Part shown: piece by piece, positions 15,678 through 26,395 of the stretch
How positions within the stretch are numbered: position 1 is the stretch's first letter
How the letters are laid out: every line of letters begins with the position of its first letter
Assembly: GCF_000005505.3 (NCBI RefSeq)
Contig: NC_016133.3
Span: 3,720,001-3,784,000, forward strand
DNA length: 64,000 bases
From: Brachypodium distachyon
Lineage: Eukaryota; Streptophyta; Magnoliopsida; Poales; Poaceae
Direction of reading: 5' to 3'
The notes under the pieces: model-generated
The model's database searches: none
The model's input: the letters and a program-made list of their open reading frames with translations, nothing else
What the model was told of the DNA's origin: nothing
Translations under genes and position numbers: made by a program

Positions 15678-16119
15678 TAGTTTTCATTTGAACAGCGCGG
15701 TGAAATGAGAGTTCTAAGTCAGCAGCAATGCTAAGTCTCAATATGACGCAATTACGACGACTGGGCACGTAAAAACACTTGCATTTCGATTTTTCTCTGA
15801 TATTTCAGAGAACAGCAGTGAGGAAGGTGCTTTTAACTTGTCCTTAAATATCCTGCAGGGTACCCGGAAGAGGCAGCACCCGAAGGTCAATAAGTGAACT
15901 ACAGATATGCATTTCACAGCTCTATAAATGTAACTACCGCAGATGTTCAAAATTGAGCGGAAAATTTAGGTGGCGCAAGTATTAATTTTCTATTCATGCA
16001 TGATGGCCTATGTGATCCTTTCCCATTACAAGCCGTGCCGTCTCCTCTGTACCTGGATACGGCCACATCAATTCCTATCGATCACAATTGGACTATATCT
16101 AAATAGGAGATTCCAACTA
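15678..16119. other. Intergenic, no gene seen
   Basis: No supported feature lies between two MITEs. Confidence 0.4.
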
Positions 16120-16253
16120 CTCCCTCCGTCCAACAAAAGATGTCTCAAGTTTGTCAAAATTTGGATGTATCTAGACATGACTTAGTGTATAGATCATGTC
16201 TAGATACATCCACATTTTGACAAATAGAGACATCTTTTGTTGGACGGAGAGAG
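16120..16253. mobile_element. Stowaway-like MITE (ATGTCTCAAG family)
   Basis: The ends read CTCCCTCCGTCCAACAAAAG and, inverted, CTCTCTCCGTCCAACAAAAG, with TA on both sides. The interior forms a nearly perfect hairpin around TCTAGACATGACTTAGTG. Relatives of the same family lie at 18098, 22633 and 46704. Confidence 0.88.
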
Positions 16254-18097
16254 TATATGATTTATCTCAACATGCAACATGCCACCTCAACAAGGCCCGC
16301 CATATTGCCGTGCAAACCATGCATGCCCCTTCATCAATTTTATCATTTTTTGGGTCTTTTTTCTCTTTTGATTCATCATTTTGTCACATACTTCATAGGT
16401 TTTATTGCTTTTAAATGTATTTTACATTTTCTGCCATTAGTTGTAGTTAATTTAAACATCGATTTATGAATTTGTTTTAACACGGTTCCTGTAGTTATCT
16501 AAATTTGTAACCCACTCACATCTAGCGTGCTAATCAATACTAGTATGATATGTTATATTGGATATGTTGGGCAGGCCGGGAATATCATTGACAAACGGAC
16601 TATAATGCGTACCTCATCAATTATTAAACTTGATTATTCTGTCTAATATTTAACATCACGGTAAATCTATATATTTCAGGAAAGATTCTAGAAACATTTA
16701 ATCAAAAACCACTTGTAGTGTTGTAATCTAAGTTTTAAATTGTGCTCTACAACGGTGCTATAGCAAGGTACCACTTCACAACTACTCACTACAGCGTGTA
16801 GAACTGCTATTTTCTGCTTTAGCGCTGATTTTTAGGTTGCCGCTAAAGTCGTTTTAAATCCCTCATCTCATACGTGTCCCTCCACCTCCTCCGCTGGCCT
16901 CATAAGCCTCGTGGCCAGTAGGCAATGATCTGACATGGGCGACGGAATGTGTTTTACAATAGTTCCAACGTTTGAATAATTGAACTTACAGACTTGACTA
17001 AATTTTAAGTTCCCAGGTGCAATAATCGAATTTGCTAATACTTTTATGTTGACCTTTCTACACCACAGGATATGTGTGCCTTTTGGCATCCCCACATAAA
17101 GATCAAAGGTCTGTTGCAAAAGCTTTTCTGTGCTTTTTGAATTATTTTTTAATTTAATTAGAAATGGAAATATATTGTTTTCTAATTTTGTTTTGCTATA
17201 AATTTAATTGCACTATTACAGGAGAAGTTATTTTACTTGACCTAAAAGCTAGCTAGCTCTGCCCACATGGTGGATGGTCTAATATATACACAACAGACAT
17301 CACTATGAGCCTATGACAAAAGATGCTGTACTTCTTAATCTGACTTGACTTCAGGAGCTACTGTCAGCCAACGATGATTAAAGTGATTAAATAGATACCC
17401 GATAGCAATTTGACTTCGGAAGTACTAGGAATACTTCTTAATTTGACTTGACTCGGGAGCTACTGACAGCCCAGTATGATTAATTAAGATACCCAATGGT
17501 AATTTGACAGTGCCAACAGTTGGATTTTACTAACCCGTTGGAAATTGGAATAAGTACAACCAGGGGAAGGTATGATTTTTCTTCTTTCTTGCTATCAGTT
17601 TCTTTAGAGAAAAATGAGCTTCACCTTACGACACGAGGGAAGAGAAGATAGCACGGTCACTGGTATTGGGAACGATATAATGAACACAATGAGTTTGTAT
17701 CATGAGTTTTCGGTAAAATCTCATCATTGAGCTCTAATTCATAGTGATACAGACTGGGAATATCATTGACAAACGGACTATAATGTGTTGTGATCTATCT
17801 AGCTAGCTCTGCCCACATGATTGTAGAAGTTATTTTACTTGACCTAAAAGCTAGCTAGCTCTGCCCACATGGTGGATGGTCTAATATACGCCGACATCAC
17901 TACGAGCCTATGACCAAAGATGATGTACTTCTTAATCTGACTTGACTTCGGAAGAGACCAACTGCCGACGGCTCAAATAGATGCCAAGAGATATTTGGCA
18001 ATGGAACTATTACAATGACAAGAAAAAAAAGAACAATAATTGAGGTTTTTGCTGTTCAACTTTCTTCGGAATCGATTTTGTGGCTAGGTTTTACTTA
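16254..18097. other. Intergenic with dispersed direct repeats
   Basis: I see no gene. Two phrase blocks recur. GGGAATATCATTGACAAACG occurs at about 16578 and 17756. TTATTTTACTTGACCTAAAA, continuing into GCTAGCTAGCTCTGCCCACA, occurs at about 17228 and 17831. The second block is followed each time by the same TGGTGGATGGTCTAATATA and by an ACTTCTTAATCTGACTTGAC segment. This looks like decayed local segmental duplication beside the defensin-like cluster. Confidence 0.55.
17222..17990. repeat. Direct repeat pair of about 140 bp with a TTGACTT...GGGAGCTACTGACAGCC family
   Basis: Copy one starts at about 17222 and copy two at about 17825; they share long near-identical stretches. A related module, CTTCGGGAGCTACTGACAGC, recurs at about 17350, 17453, 19132 and 19247, with companion phrases ACTAGGAATACTTCTTAATT and CCCAATGGTAATTTGACA. 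The modules occur in the same orientation and lie upstream of the cysteine-rich peptide genes. Confidence 0.65.
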
Positions 18098-18220
18098 CTC
18101 CCTCCGTCCAATAAAAGATGTTTCAAGTTTATCAAAATTTGGATGTATTTAGGCATGACTTAGTGTATAGATACATTCAAATTTAGTCAAAGTTGAGACA
18201 TTCTTTGTTGGACGGAAGAA
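18098..18220. mobile_element. Stowaway-like MITE (ATGTCTCAAG family), right end worn
   Basis: The left end is CTCCCTCCGTCCAATAAAAG and the right end, inverted, reads TTCTTCCGTCCAACAAAG. The interior matches the element at 16120. The right terminus has lost the CTCCC repeat, so this is an older copy. Confidence 0.75.
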
Positions 18221-19821
18221 TACATGTTTTTTTACAATAGATTTAGGGTATCCTCCGGCCTCTGCAACTGTATGTTTTACTTCGTGTATATAAACTCTAG
18301 AATATACTTTTTATCTGTTCTTTGTTTCCTGAAGTATAGTCACTGAATCAATTTCAGTTGCCTAGTGACCAGATCCACCTAATTAATGGACACATATTTA
18401 AACTACTGACCAGATCTACCTAACAAGCTCACGAATCATGGCCACCATTAGCTGACCATATGTGTCATCTAGTCGATCTAAGCAAGTGTGGAGTATTCAA
18501 TGGCATGGATGCGTGTTTATCAAATTATTGCAAATGTACTCAGAAAGGGATCGGGAAATAATGTTCGATTCACATGTACAAGGAAGACTTCTTATTAGTG
18601 CCAATATACTCTACAAAGAAAGGACTAAGCCAGATGGCCACATGTGAGGATCCTGTTCACATGTGGAAATGTAGCAGCTCATGCCCCTGCAAACTTTAGT
18701 AAGTTGAACCTTTGTAATGGGGTGTTGCGTGAGACGGTGCCTGCCTGCGTGCGGCACGTGATTGTCTCGGATGCTGGTTGTAATCCTTTATCTGATTAAT
18801 GCAATATCCCATTTTCAAAAAGAAAATGGAGTAAGCCATGGTTCAGTTTACGCAGATCTGATATTCTGATGTATCCATCACATGGAAGATCCGATCTTCA
18901 ATTTATTATAGAAGACTGGACTAACTAGACCTGCGAGGAAACTTCTGCGCATGAGTCATGGAATACAAGGTAATTTAAGTTCATCCGGAAATAAGAAAAT
19001 AATTCACTGATCGGAAAGTACACATCTCCACTACAACACGCATATTGTTGTACTCGTATCGTCTGCCCACATGGTTGGTGCCTACTTCGTATACCAAAGC
19101 TATAACAACGAGTAGTTCTTATTGGCTCCACTTCGGGAGCTACTGACAGCCAACGATGATTAAATAGATAAATTTGACTTCGGAAGTACTAGGAATACTT
19201 CTTAATTTTCGCAAGTACTAGGAATACTTCTTAATTTGACTTAGACTTCGGGAACTACTGACAGCTAGCCCACAATGATTAATTACATACCCAATGGTAA
19301 TTTGACACCTGAATATTGCTCAACTGTGGCCAAATGGAGCATGTTAGCTAGGGCAGCAGCCGCTTCAGTTTTTCCAGAGATTAAGCTGGAGCTGCAGGGT
19401 GTTTATTTCCAGTGATCGTCATAGGGTCTCGCTGCCGGGGCATGTATAGATAGAACAAATGGTTTTTTATCTTCAGTCGCAAGTGAGCATCTATAGGCAG
19501 GGCATAGATCATTGGGTCGAAGAGTACGTCTTCCAGAACAGGATGGCTTTAGTATTTAAGAGGAATACGGGGCAACAATATTTTCCAGATTATCAATTGT
19601 TACTTTTCCAAATGCATACCGGAAATTTCCATTTATATATATGCAAAATCACGGCATTTATTTTTCTATATTCTACTTATATAAACACGTACATGCATGC
19701 ATGCATTGCCCAAGCGAGCAAACCAACGTACACACGCCTTTAGCTTCCTTTCACCTTGCAAGCAAGACCAGACCGGTCGGTACTCTCAAATCAACCAACG
19801 CCGGTAGACCGAGCATTCGCC
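18221..19821. other. Intergenic; promoter side of the first defensin-like copy
   Basis: No gene is supported. Frames at 18462-18647 and 19459-19743 show no domain. The part at 19120-19320 carries copies of the CTTCGGGAGCTACTGACAGC module. The last 150 bp (TATATATATGCAAAATC, then CAAGCAAGACCAGACCGG) resembles the leaders of the two later defensin-like genes, which indicates that promoters were duplicated together with the genes. Confidence 0.5.
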
Positions 19822-20327
19822 ATGGCCTCCAAGATCGTCGCCTCCATCTTGCTACTGGCACTCCTCGTCCTTGTGGTAATTAAGCATGCTCGTTTCATAC
19901 GTAGTACTCTTCCGTTTCATAATTTTTGTCAAAATCTTACATGTATCTAAACATTTTTTAAGAATAGATACATTCATTTTGGACAAATTTGAGAAAAGAA
20001 TTATGAAACGGAGGAAATATAAAACAATTTTTAATCCGTCTGTGATCAGGAAGAGCTTAAAAGGCCCGATCTGTAGTAATGAGATCGACACGTATGTAAT
20101 GATGAAACTCAATCTTGTTTACTCATGCAGATGGGGCAGCAGTGCAAGACGTCCTCTAACCCCACATGCCACAGTCGCCATGCTTGTGTTGCGCGATGCG
20201 TGGCCGCCGCTACCAGGGCGGCTACTGTGAGATCAAAGGCGACGGCTATGTGGGTGAATGCGTGTGCTGCAATTTGTCCGCTAGCTTCTCGTCTCTATCT
20301 AGCCAAAACCCTGACCTGAAGGTCTGA
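19822..20327 (+). pseudogene. Defensin-like cysteine-rich peptide gene, frameshifted copy
   Basis: Two exons (19822-19875 and 20131-20327) match the intact neighbour at 21883. Exon 1 encodes a signal peptide (MASKIVASILLLALLV). Compared with the neighbour, one C is missing near 19870 and one G is gained near 20135, and these two changes cancel. A further 1-bp loss near 20209, in the GCCGCC/GCTACC stretch, throws the frame off after CVARCVAA. The downstream frame still encodes GYQGGYCEIKGDGYVGECVCC, so all eight cysteines exist in the DNA but not in one frame. The intron holds a MITE. If the 1-bp loss were a sequencing error the gene would be intact. Confidence 0.8.
19907..20016. mobile_element. 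Stowaway-like MITE inside a defensin-like intron
   Basis: The ends CTCTTCCGTTTCATAATTTT and, inverted, CTCCGTTTCATAATTCTTT enclose the ATCTAAACATTTTTTAAGAATAG core. The element lies wholly in the intron of the frameshifted copy and is absent from the intron of its neighbour, so it inserted after the duplication. Confidence 0.75.
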
Positions 20328-21882
20328 CGACTGGCAGGCGTGATCACGGAGGAAAATAATATGCTCTGTTGATTTATGTAAGGCTTGACTAGATCTTGGT
20401 AACTTTCAGTTTTGAAATCCTTATACATGTCGAATATTTTTCCGGTGATTCAGTTCTGATTTTCTATCCACGGGCGAAGTATTGCACACAAAAATTGTAC
20501 TGTCGAAATAAACTTAAGAGTGAATTTCATTTTTTTACCTCTAAGTTTAAGTTTCTTTACAACTTTTACGCCATTTAGTGAGTTTTTCATTTTTTACCCT
20601 ATTTAACAAAAGTTGTTTCATAAATTATCCCATTTGAATTTTTGACCCAAATCCACTCCTGAAAGCTTTTTTTTTCGGAAAGGAAGGCAACCCCCGGCCT
20701 CTACATCAATCGATGCACACAACCATTTAATATTGGGTTAATTGGATCTATGCCACTCTTTATTCCACCGGTTGGAGATATGCCATTACAAAAACTTGAC
20801 TTGAAGAAATGCCACTCTAACTTTTTTATATCTCTATTCATGCCATTTATACCACTTTTTGGTTGGAGATATGCCCAACGTTTCCTTTTTTTTTACTTGA
20901 AGAGTCAACAACGTTTCCTTGGTTTTGACGTGGTTTGGAAATTCAGAAGCAGCATCGAGTTTCGTTCATGGTGCGCCACCGACGTGTGCAAAAGGAAGAC
21001 ACCGTTTCCTTGGGTTAAGGAAGAAGCATGTTGTGTTTTGTTAAACCCACAAGTAGCTAGGTAGACGTGATTAATCAGTGATCAGAGCGAGTTTTCTATT
21101 TTAATAGATTTATTTAATTCACTATCAGAAGTGATGGGCGATTAGCATTGATTTGACTGATAATAATAGTATTAGATAGTTTACCCGCACAAGAAAAGTA
21201 TCAGATAGTTTATTAGGCCAGGTTTCCTATTTTGATTTGATTGTTGATCCAGGGTTCAGGAAACTGGAGATGGGCACATGCATGATTCACATCATGGAGC
21301 TGCTGTGGAGCGTTGGATACTGATGCGTGGTTCGGATCGTTTGGATCTGACACAAGTCATGATTTTATTAGGATACGTACGCGCGGTACGAGTATGGAGA
21401 AATGTTATTTCCAAATTATCGATCGGTATTTTCGAAATGCATGCAGTGCTCATTTACGTTAAAATCCAATAATAAGTAAACAAATAAATGTAATACATTG
21501 CTTCTTATTTAAGCCAGTAATTCAAACTCTGAATTTGGTTTCTTATGCATGCATGCTGCCAGCGCCGTTAAAACCATCCATTTGATGCCAATTAATTAAT
21601 TAAGCGTATCTTATTTTATCAAGCCCTTGATATACCGACCGATCGTTGTCTCAAATTTGCTAAAAAAAAAGAATATATTCATTCTTAAAATGTGTCTAAA
21701 TACATTTCGACAAGAATTATGAAATGGATGTAGTACTATATTTGACCTTTCCATTTATAAAAGCCGCGCGCATTTAATTTCCCAGACTATATATTACTCA
21801 ACCCAGGACCCGACCTTAATTGCAAGACCAGATCGATCTTCTCAAATCAACCAACACCGATCGATCGAGGTAAGTATTCGCC
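20328..21882. other. Intergenic between defensin-like copies
   Basis: No gene is seen. A low-complexity block (20740-20900) repeats ATGCCACTCT / GAGATATGCC phrases, and a second (20515-20640) repeats TTTTTACC / TTTCAT phrases; both look like decayed tandem repeats. A 60-bp piece, CCCCCGGCCTCTACATCAAT and its flanks (20668-20727), recurs in altered form at 24345-24404 inside the third gene's intron. At 21640-21735 there is the damaged half of a Stowaway-like MITE. Confidence 0.45.
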
Positions 21883-22335
21883 ATGGCCTCCAATAAGACC
21901 AAGATCCGAGCCATCGTCGCCTCCATCTTGCTTTTGGCACTCCTCGTTCCTTGCGGTAAGCACACGCAAAAGTACAGTATATGCGTATTATTAATAAAAG
22001 AAAAGGAAAGAAACTAGTAGTAATGCGTATGCAAGCAAAAAAAAAATCTAATTCGGGTGGCTATATGAATAGTGTGAAGTTTTTGAGAATATCGTCGACG
22101 ATCTACGTGTGCGTACTGATGATTTTTTTTAACAGATAGCCAGCAGTGCCAGAAGGCTTCTGACCCCACCTGTCAGAGTCGTGAGGCCTGTGTGGCGCGA
22201 TGCGTCGCTGCCGGCTACCGAGGCGGTCTCTGCGAAATCACGTACGCCGGCGATGTGGGTGACTGTGTGTGCTGTAACTTATCGTTCCACGAAGAAGAAG
22301 CCGCTTCTCGTCCAGCAAAATCCATGCTCTGTTGA
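21883..22335 (+). CDS. Defensin-like secreted cysteine-rich peptide
   Basis: Exons 21883-21955 and 22136-22335 give 90 aa. Exon 1 encodes a signal peptide (MASNKTKIRAIVASILLLALLVPC), and the intron splits the codon after PC, the standard intron position for plant defensin genes. The mature part has cysteines in the order C-x7-C-x5-C-x3-C-x9-C-x10-C-x-C-C, with the CxxxC and CxC pairs of a cysteine-stabilised alpha-beta fold (EACVARCVAAGYRGGLCE, then CVCC). A short acidic tail, HEEEAASRPAKSMLC, follows the core. Defensin-like peptides act outside the cell in defence or signalling; the specific role of this one cannot be read from sequence. It shares promoter and coding similarity with the frameshifted copy 2 kb upstream. 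Confidence 0.8.
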
Positions 22336-22394
22336 TTTATGTAAGGCCAAGGGTTGAAGAACATTTTCCTGCGATTCTGATTTTCTTACCTAAT

Positions 22395-22607
22395 CTCTCA
22401 GTCCGAGAATAAATCTACTCATATCAAGTCAAAGTTTTTTAAAGTTTGACCAATTCTGTAGAAAAAAAACAGCAGCATCTAGACTATGATATAGCAACTT
22501 TGATATCATATATATTGGTACTATTTTTTTTTGTAAAATTGGTCGTACTAAAAATAAGTTTGATTTAAGACAAATCTTAAAGCACAGCTGTTCGTGGATG
22601 GAGAGAG
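22395..22607. mobile_element. Stowaway-like MITE, about 213 bp, diverged
   Basis: It starts CTCTCAGTCCGAGAATAA and ends GGATGGAGAGAG. Interior words such as TCAAGTCAAAGTTTTTTAAAG and CATATATATTGG are typical of grass MITEs that carry the GTTTGACCAA core. The terminal repeats are poorly conserved. Confidence 0.55.
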
Positions 22608-22632
22608 TATGAGAAAAATATTGTACTGTATT

Positions 22633-22752
22633 CTCTCCGTCCAACAAATGATGTCTCAACTTTGATTAAATTTGAATGCATCTATACACTAAGTTATGTC
22701 TAGATATATTCAAATTTTGACAAACTTGATACATGTTTTGTTGGATGGAGAG
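22633..22752. mobile_element. Stowaway-like MITE (ATGTCTCAAC family)
   Basis: The ends are CTCTCCGTCCAACAAATG and, inverted, TCTCTCCATCCAACAAAACA; the interior matches the 16120 element. It lies just 25 bp from the preceding MITE, so two elements sit head to tail downstream of the defensin-like gene. Confidence 0.8.
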
Positions 22753-23292
22753 ATTACATCATTTAGAATGTCCAGACAAATTCTAATAAAAATATGCGAT
22801 GTATAACTATAGGTCCCCTATGCATGTTATTGAACTAGTTCTCCCCGCATGAAAATAGAATGGTCATTGATTCAATTAATAGCGCAAAACTGAAATTTGT
22901 ACTTTTTACTTTTTGCTCTAGATAATTATAGTTAGACGTGATAAGTGATTAGCGTGTTTGTTTGATTGTTAGTCAGATGTGATCGGTGATTATCTTTTTG
23001 CGGGACAAAAGTGAGCTTTATTACTTATGAACAAGGTTACAATCAGTGATCGGTGATTAAAGTGGGCTTCCTGTTTTGGGTTGGACATGTTTCTGGACCG
23101 TTATATGCAGATGTACATGGATGATTCAGGTTGTTCGGAGCTGACAGAACACATACATTTCATATTAGTAGGATAGCTACAGATGAGTTTACAATACGGT
23201 TCGAATACAGACCGATATTATATATTTTCTAAATTATTGATCAATTGATATTTTTTGAAAGGCATTGCTCCACTTATGTTAAAACCCATATA
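22753..23292. other. Intergenic, no gene seen
   Basis: No coding signal. The stretch TAGACGTGATAAGTGATTAGC and following words resemble 21062-21180, so the 3' flanks of the two defensin-like copies are related. At 22995-23045 a phrase with GAGCTTTATTACTTATGAAC looks like the end of a dispersed grass repeat. Confidence 0.45.
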
Positions 23293-23851
23293 CTCCCTTC
23301 GTCCCGAAATTATTGTCTCAGCGACAATTTTGTGAAAAGCACCCTCTATTTTCTACAACTGAGCATCACCATCTTTTCCATTATAAGCCCGTCTCCACCC
23401 TCCTCCCCTCTCTCCGCCCTCCCCCTCCCCTCTGCGCCCCACTCCGCCGCTCCCCCTCTACCCAACGCGCTCCCCTACCCCCTCTTCCTGCCGCGCTACC
23501 CTCCCCCCTCTCCCTCTCTTTTATGATGCGCTTCCCTCGCCGCCGCCGCGCGCCACAAGGAGGAGGGAGCTTTCCATGTCGAGGCCAGCGGCGGTGAGGC
23601 CAGATCCGGCAGCGGTGAGCCCAGATCGGTGGTTTAGGAAGGGAAGGAGGGTGAGCAGGGGCCGCCCCGCCGCAGCCCGAGGAGGAGGAGCGCAGTGAAA
23701 GAGGAGGGCCTTCGAGTTCCGGCGGCGGTGACGCGACAAGGGGCAGCTCCTCAAGGCTGCGATGACTTGGAAATATTGTAAATCTGAGGACGTTTTTGTA
23801 AAACGATGTTTGTGAAGCAGCCGCGACAATAATTTCGGTACAGAGAGGGAG
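23293..23851. mobile_element. Stowaway-like element with a GC-rich cargo
   Basis: The ends CTCCCTTCGTCCCGAAATTA and, inverted, CTCCCTCTCTGTACCGAAAT, each continuing into TTATTGTCG, are flanked by TA (23291-23292 and 23852-23853). The element is 559 bp, far longer than the 110-135 bp relatives nearby. Its interior, about 23390-23760, is strongly GC-rich with CCTCCCC and GCCGCC tracts, unlike the AT-rich surroundings. No known domain appears in any frame of the cargo. It may be a captured host promoter or UTR piece. Confidence 0.75.
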
Positions 23852-24143
23852 TACAGAATTAAAGTACATGCAACTTCCTGTTTAAGCCTGTAACGCAAGC
23901 TCTAAATTTGGTTTTCTCCTCGTACCGTGAGCCGTTAAAACCTCCCGGGTACGTTTGCTGCCAATTAAGCGAGTTTTTTTTTTGCGAGTTTATTTTATCA
24001 GGTCCAACCTTGACACACACACACGTACCAAATCAATCATCAAAGCCAATCGATCGTACCATATCTGCACATTGTATACCGGATTTCCGTTAATTACACA
24101 GAAATCACGCGCACATTAAATTCTCCAGATTATGGAGTATCAT

Positions 24144-24152
24144 ATATAAACT
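24144..24152 (+). promoter_or_regulatory. TATA box of the third defensin-like gene
   Basis: ATATATAAA lies about 100 bp before the ATG at 24246, with a leader CCCAACAAGCAAGGCCAAGA that resembles those of the two upstream copies. Confidence 0.5.
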
Positions 24153-24245
24153 CGTACTACTACATGCATTGTCCAGCCCAACAAGCAAGGCCAAGACCAG
24201 ATCGTCTCGACTGACTCAACCCAACCAAGGCCACGTACGTACGCC

Positions 24246-24851
24246 ATGGCCTCCAAGACCAAGATGGCGGCCACCATCGTCGCCTCCCTCTTGCTACTGT
24301 CACTCCTCCTGCCTTGCGGTAAGCAAGCAAGCACAATTCAGGCGCATTTTTTTGAAAAAGAAGAAAAACCTCCGGCCTGTGCATCAATCGATACACACAA
24401 CCATCGTATCATTAAAGTTCAGCATAATTCGGACGCATGCATGGCTAGATGTCTTTGTTAAGTGCAGTGGCGGAGGCTGGCCTTGGCCCTGTCCCCCCTA
24501 ATGATTTTGTATTTCTACTTCAATCCCTGCGTAATTCTGCAATTTCATCACATGAGAGATTCATATTCTTATGCTTTAGTCCTGCCTAATAAATTATTTT
24601 TCCTGACCTTTCTTATATTTTTTTTCCTGCCTCCGTTCCCTGGTTAAGTGGTTAGAATAACCGTATTATCCTGTAATTAATCGTGTGTAGATGGTACCGG
24701 CGGGGACGATCTGATGCGGTGCGACGCGGAGTGCCTGGCGGGGTGCAAGTCGGACGGGTGCCAGGAAGGGGAATGCGACGTGCACCTGGGCAGCCAGTGC
24801 GTCTGCTCCAAGTGCACACCGCCGAACCCACTCGCCTCCTCCAGCCCTTGA
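24246..24851 (+). CDS. Short secreted cysteine-rich peptide, defensin-like relative
   Basis: Exons 24246-24318 and 24691-24851 give 77 aa. The signal peptide MASKTKMAATIVASLLLL...PC and the intron position (after TGC-G) match the gene at 21883, so both belong to one family. The mature region is different: C-x3-C-x3-C-x4-C-x4-C-x7-C-x-C-x2-C, starting at DLMRCDAECLAGC and ending CVCSKC, with an acidic middle and a short PPNPLASSSP tail. The cysteine count is eight but the spacing is tighter than in classical defensins. A stop-free read-through of the intron start (24246-24461) exists but has no cysteine motif. Function is unknown beyond a probable secreted, disulfide-bonded peptide. Confidence 0.72.
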
Positions 24852-25904
24852 ATAATGCCTGATCGATCCACGACCTTCTTCTTGGGCACCCGCTGTACTG
24901 CACGTGACACCGTGCGAATAATAGACGCATTTCGATCGGAAGACCGGTTTTTACATCCTCTGTATATATATCCGTGGGGGAGTTTTACTGTTATTAATTC
25001 CTCGCGTTTGTAGTACGGGACAAGGCTTTATTAGTGAATCGAGTGCTAGCTCGGTCGATTGAGTCAGCTTGACATGTGATTTGTTTTTAATCTTTTCCTG
25101 TGATGGCATGATGGTCTTAATTATTATGGTGTTACGGTTTGTTTTCTCTCCGTTTCATATTAAGTGCGGCTGTTAAGCCGTGTGCTACCTAATCACCATA
25201 TTGTTTGGGCCTGGTCGCACATGTCGTGTGCTACTAGTTGTCTTGTTGTTTGGTCTTACCTTTATGTCGCCTGCCCCTGGTTACCATATCGTGTACTAAT
25301 TAGTTACCGTATCGTTTAGCCTCGGTTATCATATCGTTTGGTCATACTTGACATGTTGTTTGTTCATAATTGTCATGTCATGTCCTAACTAGTTGACATG
25401 TTGTTTCCTAACATCACGATTTGTTTAAGGATGATCTTATTATTTTTTTGAGTGCTATTTTTGTGGACCGAAATGATTGAGGCCTATGATTTTCAGTATT
25501 TTTCTAACGTGCTGCTGTAGAACATGTGCTGGACTGAGCTGCAATGCGGGATGGGCCGACGGTGGATGATGCACGGAGAAATTCGTCAAACGACCGGCGG
25601 ACCATGATGCACTGACAATTATTTGTCAAACGCACCCCTCAAAAAAAAATTATCTGTCAAATTCTGGCGGACGTCGGCACATGGAAGAAAAACATCGATG
25701 TGAACTGGAGTAGTACCAGTCTGCACATCTATTGTTTCGGCGGGGGTGTAGTTGCAATTTCCTTTTTTATGTTGTATTAAGATAAGAAGCTACATTTACG
25801 TGAGATGTTTATCCAAGAGCCAAGATGCGGCGGGCACACGGATGGATATACGTGGAATCCTCAGGATGCATACGATATACGCGGCCTCCTTAGCCCAACG
25901 CCGA
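24852..25904. other. Intergenic with degenerate short repeats
   Basis: No gene is seen. Between about 25150 and 25410 short phrases recur: ATATCGTTTGG, GACATGTTGTTTG, CTAACTAGTT and GTGTGCTAC. They look like a decayed minisatellite of about 20-30 bp period, starting next to a MITE-like end (CTCTCCGTTTCATATTAAGT at 25147). The rest is ordinary intergenic DNA. Confidence 0.45.
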
Positions 25905-26395
25905 ACTTAAAATGGAAATGGTTATTAGTAACGGTCAAAAACTCATATTAGTAACTGTCGAGGCCGTCGTTACAAACTTCGTACATCATCAGTAACGGTT
26001 CGAAAAGACCGTTACTGATGTATACATACATCAGTGGCGGTCGCTATTTCACGACCGTGTCGCGTCGCTCCATCACTGTCGGTCGGTCGAGCGACACTGA
26101 TACGTTTTTGGTATTTAAAAAAATAATAAAACCACAGTAAATACACAGGAAATACACAGCAAATTATATACAGCCCAGCAAATTATATACAGAATGTATC
26201 TTATCACAGAAAAATACATATAAAGCCGCATCACATCACATCATTTAAAGCATACAATTGTACATAAGCCGCATCATATAAAGAATACAAATGTAACTCA
26301 CTTCACGACATTGATTACAAAGTGTTAAAATTTCATAGAAGCATAATTACAAAGTGTCAAAATTTCATGAAAGCATATAAAGAATACAAATGAAT

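Noticed and set aside
20131..20319. An intact peptide from the first defensin-like copy in the first frame
   Set aside because: After CVARCVAA this frame loses the CxC end; the cysteines continue in the next frame, so the copy is frameshifted.
23381..23869. 162-codon minus-strand frame in the GC-rich Stowaway cargo
   Set aside because: It is low-complexity Pro/Arg/Gly sequence that runs through both terminal repeats, so it is not a plausible gene.
24246..24461. Unspliced 71-codon reading of the third cysteine-rich peptide gene
   Set aside because: The GCG/GTAAGC donor and the TGTGTAG acceptor give a cysteine-rich peptide; the read-through has no such pattern.
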